Source of the DNA: Oceanicola sp.
Lineage (GTDB): Bacteria > Pseudomonadota > Alphaproteobacteria > Rhodobacterales > Rhodobacteraceae
Reading direction: 5' to 3'
DNA length: 64,000 nucleotides
Assembly: GCA_022447275.1 (NCBI GenBank)
Contig: JAKVBK010000009.1
Location: forward strand, 33,098-97,097
Part shown: positions 27,053 to 37,212 of the stretch, one piece after another
How the letters are laid out: the number at the start of each line of letters is the position of its first letter
How positions within the stretch are numbered: position 1 is the stretch's first letter
Translations under genes and position numbers: made by a program
The notes under the pieces: generated by a model
What the model was told of the DNA's origin: nothing
The model's database searches: none
The model's input: the letters and a program-made list of their open reading frames with translations, nothing else

Positions 27053-29260
27053 ATGAGCGGTGGTAGCGGGAATCAACCTGTCTTACGGGCAGAAAAGCGT
27101 GGCAAAGGTCGAAAAACCGGCCCAACCGGCAAATCGCCGAGCGCTGGACGCCGTGCATCGTCCGGCGGCGGTTCGGGTGCAAAGCCTCCCAAACAGCGCC
27201 CTTCCGCCCGCAAACCAGCCCGCAAGCAGGCGCGGGGGCCTTTGGCTTGGTTGGGGCGCGTTATCGCTTGGTTCGCCTGGCTGATCTGGGCCTTTGTCTG
27301 GCGCTCTGCGCTGATCGTTGGCCTGATGGTGCTGGCTGCCGTGACATACACCGCGGTTCAAATGCCGCCTGTTTCTTCGCTCGTCGACGGCAGGGTGGCC
27401 GGGTCCGTGACATTGCTGGACCGGGAGGGGGAGGTCTTTGCCTGGCGGGGTGAGCAGTTCGATGTCATCACCTCGCTCGACCAGGTGTCGCCCCATCTTG
27501 TAAATGCGCTGGTCGCCACCGAAGACCGGCGGTTTTTTCGCCATTTTGGCGTGAGCCCCCGGGGCGTTGCCTCCGCTGTGCGCATCAACTTGTCGGAAGG
27601 GCGCGGCCCACTTTCGGGGCATGGCGGATCGACGCTGACCCAGCAGACCGCGAAACTGCTTTGCACCGGACGGCCGTTCGACCCTGAAATCTGGGAAGAC
27701 GAAGCGGCCTATGAGACAGAATGCCGGGATGCATCGGTATGGCGCAAGGTCACAGAGGCTGTCTATGCCCTTGCCATGGAGGCACGCTACTCCAAGGAAG
27801 ACATCCTGACGATCTATCTCAATCGGGCCTATCTCGGTGCGTCTGCGCGTGGCTTTGAAGCGGCGTCACAGCGCTATTTTGGCATACCGGCACGGGCGCT
27901 CAATCCGGCCCAATCCGCGATGCTTGCAGGTTTGCTCGTCGCACCCTCACGCTATGCGCCAACCGCCAATCTGGCGCGTTCGCAGGAACGGGCGGCAACG
28001 GTAATCAAGCTGATGTATGATCAGGGCTACATTACCGAAGCGCAGCGGGATGAAGCCTGGGCCAACCCGGCCACGCTGTCGGAAACTGCACAACAACCGG
28101 TAGGGGGCGCGTTTGCCGATTGGGTGATGCTCTCGGGCCCCTCATTCCTGACCCGTGACACAACAGAAGACGTGATCCTGCGCACGACCTTGGACCAGAA
28201 GCTCCAGCGTGCGGCTGAAGAAGCGATGGAACAGGTCTTCCGTGAGAAAGTGCGTGAGGGCTCCGAGGCGCAGGCGGCGATCATTGTCATGAGTGCCGAT
28301 GGGGCCGTGCGCGCGATGGTGGGGGGGCGCGACCCCTCGATCAGTGGCGGTTTCAACCGGGCCGTTCAGGCCAACCGACAGACGGGCTCAGCCTTCAAGC
28401 CGTTCGTCTACGCGGCCGCCCTCGATATGGGCTACAGCCCGCTGGCGACAGTTGTGGATGAACCGATCACACTCCAAGTGCCCGGTTCGGGCCCTTGGGA
28501 GCCGAAGAACTATGACCGGAAGTTTCGTGGCCCGGTAACATTTGTGGAAGCCTTGAAAGACAGCCTCAACGTGCCCGCCGTCCGGATCTCCGAAGAGGTG
28601 GGGCGAGAGGCCGTGCGCCAAGTGGCCTCCGATTTTGGCGTCGAAAGTGATCTCGCAGATGGGCCGGCGCTGGCGCTTGGCGTGTCTGAAAGTACGTTGC
28701 TTGAAATGTCGGGTGCCTATGCGGGGATCCTGAACGGCGGCCGCTCGGTGACGCCCTACGGACTGACGGAACTGCGCTTGCAAGGCGACAGCCTGCCGTT
28801 GATGGGCCAAGAGGGTGGCTTTGGGGAGCGGGTGATCTCCGAGAATGCCGCCCGCGAACTGGTCTGGATGATGAACGCGGTCATCGCAGACGGGACCGGG
28901 CGCAGGGCGCAATTGCCCGATGCACGCCCGGCAGCTGCCAAAACGGGCACAACCCAAGCTGCTCGGGATGCCTGGTTTATCGGGTTTACAGCGGATTACG
29001 TGGCGGGCGTCTGGATGGGATATGATGACAATACACCCCTGACGGGCGTGACCGGCGGCGGCCTGCCGGCGGATATCTGGCGCGAGACCATGCGCCGTGT
29101 GCACGCGGATCTGCCCATCCGTGCACTTCCCATGACCGCGCCGACCCCGGAGGAAGTCGATGCTTTGGGAGCGAATGCCCAGGGATCTAACCAGACTGAA
29201 ACAGGCGACCGAAATCCGTTCCTGCTCAACGTGTTGCGCGATATCCTTGGCGGCCAATAA
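27053..29260 (+). CDS. mrcA: class A penicillin-binding protein (PBP1A family)
   Basis: This 735-residue bifunctional peptidoglycan synthase has a basic, Ser/Gly-rich cytoplasmic N-terminus, one membrane helix (ALIVGLMVLAAVTYTAV), a GT51 glycosyltransferase domain with catalytic Glu157 in ATEDRRFF and GGSTLTQQTAK, and a transpeptidase domain with S446 in TGSAFKPF, SxN-like SLNVP and KTGTT (K630). I chose ATG 27053 with a GGCAGGAA upstream over codons further out. It is shorter than typical PBP1A (about 850), so it may be one of several class A PBPs in this organism. The symbol is by family resemblance. Confidence 0.88.
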   Translation: MSGGSGNQPVLRAEKRGKGRKTGPTGKSPSAGRRASSGGGSGAKPPKQRPSARKPARKQARGPLAWLGRVIAWFAWLIWAFVWRSALIVGLMVLAAVTYTAVQMPPVSSLVDGRVAGSVTLLDREGEVFAWRGEQFDVITSLDQVSPHLVNALVATEDRRFFRHFGVSPRGVASAVRINLSEGRGPLSGHGGSTLTQQTAKLLCTGRPFDPEIWEDEAAYETECRDASVWRKVTEAVYALAMEARYSKEDILTIYLNRAYLGASARGFEAASQRYFGIPARALNPAQSAMLAGLLVAPSRYAPTANLARSQERAATVIKLMYDQGYITEAQRDEAWANPATLSETAQQPVGGAFADWVMLSGPSFLTRDTTEDVILRTTLDQKLQRAAEEAMEQVFREKVREGSEAQAAIIVMSADGAVRAMVGGRDPSISGGFNRAVQANRQTGSAFKPFVYAAALDMGYSPLATVVDEPITLQVPGSGPWEPKNYDRKFRGPVTFVEALKDSLNVPAVRISEEVGREAVRQVASDFGVESDLADGPALALGVSESTLLEMSGAYAGILNGGRSVTPYGLTELRLQGDSLPLMGQEGGFGERVISENAARELVWMMNAVIADGTGRRAQLPDARPAAAKTGTTQAARDAWFIGFTADYVAGVWMGYDDNTPLTGVTGGGLPADIWRETMRRVHADLPIRALPMTAPTPEEVDALGANAQGSNQTETGDRNPFLLNVLRDILGGQ

Positions 29261-29420
29261 GCGCTTTGAAACCCTCCCGCGCGGCCTTGTCGATCAAAGA
29301 TCGACATCGGCCACTTGGGCAAGGCGCGCGGGCAAAGGGCGCGCTATCCCCAAAGAGCCGCTCCGCGCGCGCCGAAAAGGGTGGCGCTGACCCACACGAT
29401 CTGGGGCGCGCTAAAGGCCC

Positions 29421-29443
29421 GTCTTTGTCTTGAAAATACTCAA
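29421..29443. repeat. truncated dispersed repeat element after the PBP gene
   Basis: GTCTTTGTCTTGAAAATACT matches the head of the elements at 19098 and 24921, but the GC-rich hairpin tail is missing and is replaced by unrelated sequence. Confidence 0.55.
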
Positions 29444-29512
29444 AATGCACCGCTGGCAAACCGCACTTCTGCATCAGCATTTATAGTCTGACTAAGTTCG
29501 ACCCTGAGCGGT

Positions 29513-30796
29513 CTACCCTTCGCGGAAAGCGCGGTTGAAGTAGTCCGTCAGCGGCTTGACCAAATACGCCATCGGTGTGCGCTCTTCTGTCCGGATATAC
29601 GTTTCAACCGGCATCCCCGGCAGGACTTCTTGGCCTGCAAGCTTGTCAAATTCCCCTTCCAGCAATTCCACCTCCGCACGGTAATAGCTGGACTGAGTGC
29701 GTTCATCGGTGAAAGCATCCGGTGAAATCTGCACAATCCGCCCAAAAAGCTCTGGCGTGGTGCGTTGGTCAAAGGTGGAAAAGCGCAGGGTCGTGTCCTG
29801 TCCGACATAGACTTGATCCACATGGATGGGCTCTACCCGTGCCGTGATGACAAGCGGTCGGTCCTGCGGGATCAGGTAAAGCACGGGTTGCGCCGCTTGG
29901 ATCACCGCGCGCTCGGTCGTGACTTGGAGATCATAGACAATTCCAGCCAGAGGGGCACGGATGTCGAGCCGGGACAAGCGTTCCAGCAAAAGCCGCCGGC
30001 GCTCTTTCAATTCGAGCAGATTGTACTGCAGGTCACGCAGTCGGGTGATGGCATCTTCCCGGCGTCGTGTCTCAAGCTTCAGGATTTCGATCTCGATCTC
30101 GGTCACACGGCCTTCAGCCTCTGCACGGTTTGCGGCCAGCTCACCAATAGACCCCCGAAGCCGCGCCTCTTCCCGCTGGAGCGAGAGCACACGACTTGCC
30201 TGTGCCAGACCCCGGTCAAGCAGGTCCTGCTGGCTGGCCAACTCCTCGGCGATAAGCGCAAGTTGAATTTCAAGCGCCTCCTTCTGAGCATCGACCCCGG
30301 CAATCTGGCTTTCGGTCTGCGCGGCGCGCCGGTTGAGCTGCTCGATCTCCTTGTCGACACTTTGGCGCCGCGCTTCAAAGAGCGAGGTTTGGCCCTGCAC
30401 CAACTCGGCCATGTCCGGGCTTTGCGCGGCAACATCAAGAAGTTCTGATTCAAAGGTAATTGCATCAGCGCCATCGCGCTCAGCCTGCAAGCGCCCGGAG
30501 CGGGCCATCAGTTCATAGAGCTGGCCCTCAACGATCGCCAATTCCCCTGACAGATCCTTGCTGTCGAGGCGCAACAAAACCTGGCCTGCATCTACGGGCT
30601 TGCCTTCATCAACGAGCACCTCAGCCACAATCCCACCATCCAGATGCTGGATGACCTGTCGGTTTTGATCCACCTCCACCTGTCCCATGGCGATTACAGC
30701 GCCCGAGATATTGGCGAGCATGGACCATGCACCAAAACCACCCACAAGGATCAGAAGGGCGATGAACCCGATGATCAGATGTCCGCGCGCCTTCAT
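29513..30796 (-). CDS. type I secretion periplasmic adaptor (HlyD/PrtE family)
   Basis: This 427-residue protein has an N-terminal membrane helix ([21 protein letters not shown]), a lipoyl half-motif ([20 protein letters not shown]), a long coiled coil (residues ~90-280) and a second lipoyl half ([16 protein letters not shown]), followed by the C-terminal beta domain ending [18 protein letters not shown], typical of PrtE/RsaE. It bridges the ABC exporter and a TolC-like channel. It overlaps the ABC gene by 4 bp (ATGA), so the two are translationally coupled. No outer-membrane partner or substrate gene is in the window. Confidence 0.93.
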   Translation of the reverse strand: MKARGHLIIGFIALLILVGGFGAWSMLANISGAVIAMGQVEVDQNRQVIQHLDGGIVAEVLVDEGKPVDAGQVLLRLDSKDLSGELAIVEGQLYELMARSGRLQAERDGADAITFESELLDVAAQSPDMAELVQGQTSLFEARRQSVDKEIEQLNRRAAQTESQIAGVDAQKEALEIQLALIAEELASQQDLLDRGLAQASRVLSLQREEARLRGSIGELAANRAEAEGRVTEIEIEILKLETRRREDAITRLRDLQYNLLELKERRRLLLERLSRLDIRAPLAGIVYDLQVTTERAVIQAAQPVLYLIPQDRPLVITARVEPIHVDQVYVGQDTTLRFSTFDQRTTPELFGRIVQISPDAFTDERTQSSYYRAEVELLEGEFDKLAGQEVLPGMPVETYIRTEERTPMAYLVKPLTDYFNRAFREG

Positions 30797-32535
30797 GATA
30801 CGCCTCCGCTCTGGCCCGTGGAATTGGTGATCTCGCTGTGGTTTTTGACCATCTCACGCAGCACTTCATCGCGTGGACCAAAGGCTTTGCGCATGCCGCC
30901 ATCGAGCACAAGCAGCATGTCACATTCCTGTATTGCGGCGGGGCGATGTGCCATGATCAGCACTGACTTGTCCTCGGCCTTCATGGTGCGAATAGCCTTG
31001 TTCAAAGCTTCGGAGCCCTCATTGTCGAGATTTGAATTCGGCTCATCTAGCACGAGCAAAACCGGATCTCCATAAAGCGCGCGCGCCAAGCCAATTCTTT
31101 GAATCTGTCCGCCTGACAGGCGCCCACCCGCAGCGGATACCTGCGTGTCATAGCCGTTGGGCAACCGGACGATCATTTGGTGTGCATCGGCCTTCTTGGC
31201 TGCGGCCACGATTTGTTCGGGGTCCGGATCTGGTGCCAGGCGGCTGATATTCTCGGCGATCGTGCCATCCAAGAGGCTGACACGTTGCGGCAGATATCCC
31301 ACCAGCAGGCCAAGAACGTCTGGATCATACTGATCCAGCGCAGCCCCATCGAGGCGAATCTTGCCCCCTGCCGTGCGCCAAACGCCGGTCAAGGCGCGGG
31401 CCAGGGTGGATTTTCCTGCGCCAGAGGGGCCGATCACCCCCAGCGCTTTGCCTGGCTCAAGCTTGAAACTGATCATGCGCAGGGTGGCCTGCGTTTCGCC
31501 CGGAGGCACGATGGTCGCTTGTTGTACGTCGAGGATGGCTCTTGGCCTCGGCAGTGGTGTGCGCTGCACCTCATCGGGTACTTCGGCGAGCAACTTGCCA
31601 AGATTTTTCCAACCCTTGGAGGCGCGTTGGATGAATTCCCACTGGCCAACGGCCAGTTCTACCGGGGCCAGCGCCCGGCCCATCAGGATAGAGCCTGCGA
31701 TCATCGCGCCCGCGGTGAGTTCATTCTGCAGCACCAGATATGCGCCAAGCGCAAGCATGGCTGATTGCAGAAACAAGCGCATTGTTTTTGTTGTTGTGGT
31801 GAAGCCGCCCGCACGATCTGCTGCCGTAACTTGTTTGCTCAGGGCGGTGCCGCGGGCCTGCATCCATCGCTGGAAGGTGGCGCCGCGCATGCCGAGCGAT
31901 TGCACCATTTCGGCCTCATTCCGCATTTGTTCGGCCATCAGGTTTGCTTTGTGGCCAAGGCCTGCCGCCTCCATGGAGGGCTGGCGGGTGAGCCACTGGT
32001 TCAGGATGGCAATGCAGATCAGCAGGCACCCCCCTGCGAGAGCCAGAAAGCCCATTAACGGATGAAAAATGAAGATCGCCGCCAAAAACAGGGGCGTGAA
32101 TGGCATGTCATAAAAGGCCAGCAGAACGGGTGATCCCATAAACTTCTGCACAGTTTCGAGATCCTGCAAGGAGGCGGCTGCCGCCTGATTGCCAGGCTTT
32201 ACGGCCTCTGCGCGCAGCACGGCCGAGAACACGCGCCGGTCCATCAGCGCTTGGAATTGGGCGGCCGCCCGCGCGACGACCCGGCCGCGCACGAAATCAA
32301 GAATGCCCATCATCAGATAGAGGAAGGCAACCAGAACAAAGAGCGCAACCAGCGTTGCCTCCGAACGCGAGCTCAACACCCTGTCATAGGTTTGCAGCAT
32401 GAAAAGAGGGCCGGTGAGCATTAGAAGGTTCACGAAGATCGAAAACACAAAAGACGAAACAAACAGGCCACGCCCCTTTGCGCGCGCATCGCGAAGTTCG
32501 GCAATACCGGCCTCTATATCGGGCGCTGCGGCCAT
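30793..32535 (-). CDS. type I secretion ABC transporter (PrtD/RsaD family)
   Basis: This 580-residue protein has six membrane helices in the N-terminal half, beginning near [20 protein letters not shown]. The ATPase domain has Walker [10 protein letters not shown], a Q-loop in [12 protein letters not shown], signature RLSGGQIQR, Walker [11 protein letters not shown] and the H-loop MAHRP. The N-terminus lacks a peptidase C39 domain, which fits exporters of RTX-type proteins with uncleaved C-terminal signals. It is first gene of a two-gene unit with the adaptor. The substrate is unknown. Confidence 0.93.
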   Translation of the reverse strand: MAAAPDIEAGIAELRDARAKGRGLFVSSFVFSIFVNLLMLTGPLFMLQTYDRVLSSRSEATLVALFVLVAFLYLMMGILDFVRGRVVARAAAQFQALMDRRVFSAVLRAEAVKPGNQAAAASLQDLETVQKFMGSPVLLAFYDMPFTPLFLAAIFIFHPLMGFLALAGGCLLICIAILNQWLTRQPSMEAAGLGHKANLMAEQMRNEAEMVQSLGMRGATFQRWMQARGTALSKQVTAADRAGGFTTTTKTMRLFLQSAMLALGAYLVLQNELTAGAMIAGSILMGRALAPVELAVGQWEFIQRASKGWKNLGKLLAEVPDEVQRTPLPRPRAILDVQQATIVPPGETQATLRMISFKLEPGKALGVIGPSGAGKSTLARALTGVWRTAGGKIRLDGAALDQYDPDVLGLLVGYLPQRVSLLDGTIAENISRLAPDPDPEQIVAAAKKADAHQMIVRLPNGYDTQVSAAGGRLSGGQIQRIGLARALYGDPVLLVLDEPNSNLDNEGSEALNKAIRTMKAEDKSVLIMAHRPAAIQECDMLLVLDGGMRKAFGPRDEVLREMVKNHSEITNSTGQSGGVS

Positions 32536-32755
32536 ATGTTGGTCCTTTCTCAGGCGGGCGGTAATTCGCCATTTGCCTTCTACGTGTGTTGCGGCCCCGA
32601 AAAGAGCCCTGTCTGGCGCTGCATTCCCTAAAGGCAGCTCTCTTCCTTGTGGGGAACCCTACCTTGTTCTGGACGCGGCGGAGCGCTAGTTTAAACATCC
32701 AAGCTGGTCCGCGTCCTTGAACAATAGGCATACGCGCAATTCGTAAGGATTTCTA

Positions 32756-33514
32756 TTGTTTGTTCCCTTAATAAAGTTTTGTCGCAACGGGTTTGCAATG
32801 ATAATTCTGGTGGTGCTGGCTGGATGCACCGCGGTACCGGATGGCGCTGAATTCAGCGATCCCTATGAACAGGCCAATCGTAAAGTGCACAGTTTCAACA
32901 CAGGTGTGGACCGTGTGTTGCTGCGCCCGTCATCGCAGGCCTATGGCACTGTTATCCCAGAACCGGTGAAGCAAGGGGTGACCAACTTCGCGTCCAACCT
33001 CAATCAGCCGGGCTACGTGGTGAACGACGTACTGCAAGGCAATGTCGAGGATGCCAGCCACAACTTTTTCCGCTTTCTCGTGAACACGGTTTTTGGCTTT
33101 GGCGGGCTGCTCAACCCGGCGGACAGTTTCGGGCTGGAAGAGCGCAGCAGTGATTTCGGCGAAACGCTCCATGTGTGGGGAGCAGAAGAGGGCAATTATC
33201 TGGAGCTTCCGCTTCTGGGCCCCTCCACGGGTCGGGATGCTGTGGGCACGGTTGTTGACATCGCGATGAACCCTTTGAATTTCGTCTTGCCCAGCGAACA
33301 GGCGGCAGCGGCGGCAATCGCCTCGGGCGCGTCTTTGGTTGGGGATCGTTATCAATATTCCGATTTTATCGACTCAATCCTGTATGAAAGCGCAGACAGT
33401 TATGCGCAGGCGCGCTTGCAATATCTGCAAAACCGTCGTTTCACTTTGGCGGATGGCAGCGTTGAGGAGGAGGATTACTTTGATCCTTTCGAAGATGAAG
33501 ACTTCCTGCAGTAA
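32756..33514 (+). CDS. mlaA: MlaA (VacJ) outer-membrane lipoprotein
   Basis: This 252-residue protein carries a lipobox LAGC with the lipid-modified Cys near residue 24. DPYEQANRKVHSFN, the LNQPGYVVNDVLQGN region and LLGPSTGRDAVGTVVD are MlaA hallmarks. It removes mislocalised phospholipid from the outer leaflet of the outer membrane. I prefer TTG 32756, with AAGGAT upstream, because the ATG at 32798 would leave only nine residues before the lipobox. The Asp/Glu-rich tail (VEEEDYFDPFEDED) overlaps the mlaC start. Confidence 0.93.
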   Translation: MFVPLIKFCRNGFAMIILVVLAGCTAVPDGAEFSDPYEQANRKVHSFNTGVDRVLLRPSSQAYGTVIPEPVKQGVTNFASNLNQPGYVVNDVLQGNVEDASHNFFRFLVNTVFGFGGLLNPADSFGLEERSSDFGETLHVWGAEEGNYLELPLLGPSTGRDAVGTVVDIAMNPLNFVLPSEQAAAAAIASGASLVGDRYQYSDFIDSILYESADSYAQARLQYLQNRRFTLADGSVEEEDYFDPFEDEDFLQ

Positions 33515-34133
33515 TTTTTCCAACGAGAGCGATGCGCAAGATGTCTCGCGCCGCGCCCTGCTGGCGGGCGGGGCTGCCTCTTTGGGCTGGCTGTGTCTGT
33601 CCGGGCCGGCAATCGCGCTGACCGAGCAACAGGCCCGGAAGATGGTTGAGGCGCTCGTTGATGAGGTCAATGCGATCATCGTTTCCAAGGACAGTGAAGC
33701 CAATAAGATCCGCCGGTTTGAGCAACTGTTCATAAAGTATGCCGATACTGACTTCATGGCCCGCTACGCCTTGGGAGCTGACGGACGCAGCGCGTCAGCG
33801 GCGGATATCAAAGCCTTCACCAAGGCCTTCCAGGGCTATGTTGCACGCAAGTACGGCGGCCGGTTCCGTGAATTCATCGGGGGCCGTCTTGAAGTAATGT
33901 CGGCTGCAAAACGCAAGTCGATCATCGAGGTCAAAACAAAGGCATTCTTGCAAGGCACTGCGCCCTTTGAGGTGACGTTCCAACTGTCTGACAGGTCCGG
34001 GTCCGATCGGTTCGTGAACATGTTCATCGAAGGTGTGAACCTGCTTTTGACCGAGCGCACTGAAATTGGCGCCCTGTTGGACCGCAGAGGGGGCTCGATC
34101 CGCAAGCTGGCCGAAGATCTGAAAACCCTCTGA
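33495..34133 (+). CDS. mlaC: MlaC periplasmic phospholipid carrier
   Basis: This 212-residue protein overlaps mlaA by 20 bp. Its N-terminus has a Tat-like signal (SRRALLAGGAASLGWLCLSGPAIA). The body matches the Tgt2/MlaC family: an N-terminal helical region with LIVDEVNAI-like EALVDEVNAI, ...FEQLFIKYADTDFMARYALG, FTKAFQGYVARKYG and a C-terminal GVNLLLTERTEIGALLDRRGGSIRKLAEDL. It ferries phospholipid between MlaA and the inner-membrane MlaFEDB complex, which must be encoded elsewhere. The start is inferred from the frame and signal. Confidence 0.9.
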   Translation: MKTSCSNFSNESDAQDVSRRALLAGGAASLGWLCLSGPAIALTEQQARKMVEALVDEVNAIIVSKDSEANKIRRFEQLFIKYADTDFMARYALGADGRSASAADIKAFTKAFQGYVARKYGGRFREFIGGRLEVMSAAKRKSIIEVKTKAFLQGTAPFEVTFQLSDRSGSDRFVNMFIEGVNLLLTERTEIGALLDRRGGSIRKLAEDLKTL

Positions 34134-34232
34134 GGTGGCCACAGCTTTCGTCGCGTGGTCTGCGTTGCGGCCCCTTCCATCTGCTCCGCTGGCGGCATAA
34201 CGTGCCTTCAAATCACTTTGGAGTTACGTGAC

Positions 34233-34700
34233 ATGAGCGGTCATATCGAAGAACGGCTTGCGAATATGGGAATTGAACTGCCCGAGGCACCCGCCCCTGC
34301 GGCAAACTATGTCCCCTATGTGCAATCCGGCTATCAGATCTTTGTTTCCGGGCAGATCTCAATCGACGCCGATGGGCAGTTGATCAAGGGAAAGCTGGGG
34401 GATGGCATGTCTGTCGAAGCAGGCGCAGAGGCCGCAAAGCGCTGTGGCGTTGCGCTGCTCGCGCAGGTCAAGGCGGCCTGTGGTGGCGATCTGGATCAGC
34501 TCAAGCGCGTGGTGAAGCTCACCGGCTTTGTAAACTCCACTGCCGATTTCACAGATCAGCCCAAGGTCATCAACGGGTGCTCTGACTTTCTCGTCGACGT
34601 TCTGGGAGATGCAGGCCATCATTCCCGCTCGGCAGTTTCCGCCGCGGCGCTGCCGTTGGGTGTGGCTGTTGAGATCGAAGGTATTTTCGAGTTGGTCTGA
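34233..34700 (+). CDS. RidA family protein (YjgF/Rid-like)
   Basis: This 155-residue protein is the longer, Atu-like Rid subtype. It begins IEERLANMGIELPEAPAPAANYVPYV, carries IFVSGQIS and ends HHSRSAVSAAALPLGVAVEIEGIFELV. Archetypal RidA hydrolyses reactive enamine/imine intermediates; this subtype lacks firm assignments. GGAG lies about 12 bases before ATG 34233. It is 33 bp upstream of the GDPD gene and probably in one operon with it. Confidence 0.9.
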   Translation: MSGHIEERLANMGIELPEAPAPAANYVPYVQSGYQIFVSGQISIDADGQLIKGKLGDGMSVEAGAEAAKRCGVALLAQVKAACGGDLDQLKRVVKLTGFVNSTADFTDQPKVINGCSDFLVDVLGDAGHHSRSAVSAAALPLGVAVEIEGIFELV

Positions 34701-34732
34701 TTTCAATGAACTGCTCCGGGAACGAAACCGAT

Positions 34733-35488
34733 ATGCTGCCCAAAGCGCTTTTAAACCGGCCCATCGCCCATCGCGGTCTGCATGACCGTGCAAGCGGCGT
34801 CATCGAGAACAGTCGTGGTGCCTGTCTTGCTGCCATTGAGGCCGGGTATGGGATTGAGATTGATCTCCAATTGTCGCGTGATCGTGTCGCGATGGTGTTT
34901 CATGACGAGCACCTCAATCGTCTGACGCCCTCTAAGGGGCCCACCGCGTCGCGCCTGTGTTCTGAATTGGCAGAGATCCCGCTGAAGGGGGCTGATCCCG
35001 CTGAAACCATTCCAACCCTGGCGGAAGTGCTGGAATTGGTGAATGGGCAGGTGCCGCTTCTGATCGAGATCAAGGATCAGGACGGGGCGCTTGGGCCCAA
35101 TATTGGCCCCTTGGAAGATGCGGCTCTCGCCGCGCTGGAAGGATATGAGGGGGATGTCGCGCTGATGTCCTTCAATCCCCATTCCGTGGCTTATCTTGCT
35201 GACGCGGCCCCCAACCTTCCGCGCGGGATCGTGACCGACAGTTTTGACCCGGTATTCTGGCCGGATCTGCCGCCTGAAACGGGGCGTCAACTGGCAGGCA
35301 TCCCCGATCTGGAACGCACCGGTGCGCATTTTGTCAGCCATGCCGCCCGAGATCTGCGAAACCCCGCCTTGGCCCGTGTGAAGGAGCGTGGCCTTCCGAT
35401 CCTGACATGGACAATTCGCAGCCCAATCGCCGAGGAAGCTGCGCGCCGCATCGTCGATAATGTCACCTTCGAGGGGTATCGCCCTTAG
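34733..35488 (+). CDS. glycerophosphodiester phosphodiesterase
   Basis: This 251-residue protein has the GDPD active-site pattern: IAHRGLHD near the start, GIEIDLQLSRD with the metal-binding Glu and Asp, VFHDEHLNRLT with the catalytic His, and LIEIKDQ. It hydrolyses glycerophosphodiesters to glycerol-3-phosphate and an alcohol. No signal peptide is seen, so it is probably cytoplasmic. ATG 34733 (MLPKALLN) gives the usual family start; ATG 34706 is an alternative. Confidence 0.9.
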   Translation: MLPKALLNRPIAHRGLHDRASGVIENSRGACLAAIEAGYGIEIDLQLSRDRVAMVFHDEHLNRLTPSKGPTASRLCSELAEIPLKGADPAETIPTLAEVLELVNGQVPLLIEIKDQDGALGPNIGPLEDAALAALEGYEGDVALMSFNPHSVAYLADAAPNLPRGIVTDSFDPVFWPDLPPETGRQLAGIPDLERTGAHFVSHAARDLRNPALARVKERGLPILTWTIRSPIAEEAARRIVDNVTFEGYRP

Positions 35489-35601
35489 CGCTGACCCGCG
35501 CCTGAGGGACACATGAAAACCTGTCCTGGCATCGCGCCATCACCTTGACCTGCCTGCCGAAGACGCCACATCGATGGGTGGTTCCAGCAAGGATGCGCTC
35601 G

Positions 35602-36834
35602 ATGCCACCCAACCCGATGCATGAGATCGATACCGACGCCGATCACCCCGTCACCCAGGTGGAGATCGAGGTGGTCGAGACCGTGGCCGCCGTTGATGCG
35701 GCGCAATGGGATGCATGCGCGGCGCCAGAGGCTGCAGACGGGGGGCGCCCGTACGATCCCTTCACAACTCATCGCTTTCTGAAGGCTCTGGAAGACAGCC
35801 GCTCCGTGGGCGTTGGGACGGGATGGCAGCCTGCCTATCTACTGGCGCGCAGCGGTGGCCTGCTGATTGGCGTGGCGCCGATGTATGCCAAATCTCACAG
35901 CCAGGGCGAATATATCTTCGATCATTCCTGGAGCCACGCCTACGAACGCGCGGGCGGGCGATACTACCCTAAATTGCAGATCGCCGTGCCATTCACACCC
36001 GCGACCGGACGCCGGTTTCTGACCCGCCCGGGGCACGAGGCGGCGGCCATTCAGGCGCTGACGCAGGGCGCCGTACAGGTGGCGGCCAACAATGGCATGT
36101 CCTCGGTGCACGTTACCTTCTGCACCGAAGAGGAGGCCATCGCAGGCGCTGCCATGGGGTTGATGCATCGCAAGACGCAGCAATTTCACTGGCGCAATGA
36201 CGACTACGCCTGCTTTGACACTTTCCTGTCGGCGCTGTCTTCGCGCAAGCGCAAGACGATCCGCAAGGAACGCCGTGTGGCACAGGGGTTTGGGGGCGAG
36301 ATCCTTGCCCTGACAGGCGCTGACATCCAGCCCGAACACTGGGACGCGTTCTGGCATTTTTACCAGGACACGGGCGCGCGCAAATGGGGCACGCCCTACC
36401 TGACGCGGGCCTTCTTTGACCGCGCGCAGGACAGTCTGCGGGATGATATTCTGTTGATCCTTGCGCGCCGTGATGGCCGCTATGTGGCGGGCGCGCTGAA
36501 CTTTATCGGCCGCGATGTTCTTTTTGGCCGCTATTGGGGGGCGATCGAACATCACGACTGCCTGCATTTCGAGGCCTGCTACTATCAGGCCATCGATTTT
36601 GCGATTGCCAATGGGCTGTCCCGTGTCGAGGCTGGCGCCCAAGGCGAGCACAAGCTGGCGCGGGGCTACATGCCTGTCACGACCCATTCCCTGCATTGGA
36701 TCGCCGACAAGGGCTTTGCCAATGCCGTGGCAGAGTATCTTGATCATGAAGCACGCGCCGTGGGCGAGGAGATCGAGATTCTGACAAGCTATGGTCCGTT
36801 CAAACGCACGGGCACCGAAGACACCCCGGAATGA
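35602..36834 (+). CDS. COG3146/DUF482-type GNAT-like protein
   Basis: This protein of about 410 residues resembles the peptidogalycan biosysnthesis/FemAB-like group (COG3146). Its features are [17 protein letters not shown] near residue 50, [51 protein letters not shown], and a C-terminal [25 protein letters not shown]. It is probably an acyl- or aminoacyl-transferase with unknown substrate. AAGG (35589) suits ATG 35602; ATG 35617 and ATG 35593 are alternatives. It lies 113 bp after GDPD and 16 bp before phhB. Confidence 0.85.
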   Translation: MPPNPMHEIDTDADHPVTQVEIEVVETVAAVDAAQWDACAAPEAADGGRPYDPFTTHRFLKALEDSRSVGVGTGWQPAYLLARSGGLLIGVAPMYAKSHSQGEYIFDHSWSHAYERAGGRYYPKLQIAVPFTPATGRRFLTRPGHEAAAIQALTQGAVQVAANNGMSSVHVTFCTEEEAIAGAAMGLMHRKTQQFHWRNDDYACFDTFLSALSSRKRKTIRKERRVAQGFGGEILALTGADIQPEHWDAFWHFYQDTGARKWGTPYLTRAFFDRAQDSLRDDILLILARRDGRYVAGALNFIGRDVLFGRYWGAIEHHDCLHFEACYYQAIDFAIANGLSRVEAGAQGEHKLARGYMPVTTHSLHWIADKGFANAVAEYLDHEARAVGEEIEILTSYGPFKRTGTEDTPE

Positions 36835-36850
36835 AAATGGAAGGGCCGCA

Positions 36851-37132
36851 ATGGCTGAGAAACTGACCGACCGATCATCGCTTGAGCCCTTGTTTGCCTC
36901 GGGTTGGCAGCTTCTCGAGGAACGAGATGCGATTTCCAAGACGTTCAAGTTTCGCGATTTCACCGAGGCCTTTGGCTGGATGGCGCAAGTGGCTCTGGCG
37001 GCGGAAAAACACGATCACCATCCAGAATGGTTCAATGTCTACAACCGTGTGGACGTGACGCTGACAACCCATGACGCAGGCGGCCTGTCAGAGTTGGACG
37101 TCGCGCTGGCCCATCTCATGGACGGCATCTGA
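36851..37132 (+). CDS. phhB: pterin-4a-carbinolamine dehydratase
   Basis: This 93-residue protein has the family motif [24 protein letters not shown] with the active-site histidines, and the [13 protein letters not shown] helix. It dehydrates the 4a-hydroxypterin formed by aromatic amino-acid hydroxylases. No phenylalanine hydroxylase gene is in the window, so it may serve another pterin pathway. The start is at ATG 36851 after GGAAGGGCC. Confidence 0.93.
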   Translation: MAEKLTDRSSLEPLFASGWQLLEERDAISKTFKFRDFTEAFGWMAQVALAAEKHDHHPEWFNVYNRVDVTLTTHDAGGLSELDVALAHLMDGI

Positions 37133-37160
37133 GCCGGGCCTGCCCGCCGGCACCCCCAAT

Positions 37161-37189
37161 AAAAAAGCCCGCCGGGTGCGGCGGGCTTT
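37161..37189 (-). terminator. terminator between phhB and the peroxiredoxin gene
   Basis: AAAGCCCGCC (37164-37173) pairs with GGCGGGCTTT (37180-37189). On the minus strand the stem runs into a T tract (A run 37161-37166 on plus), so it suits the peroxiredoxin gene best, and it may work in both directions. Confidence 0.8.
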
Positions 37190-37212
37190 GACATGGTCGC
37201 GTTGCGCAGGCC

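Noticed and set aside
35839..36963. 374-codon minus-strand frame
   Set aside because: Shadow of the COG3146-type gene and phhB.
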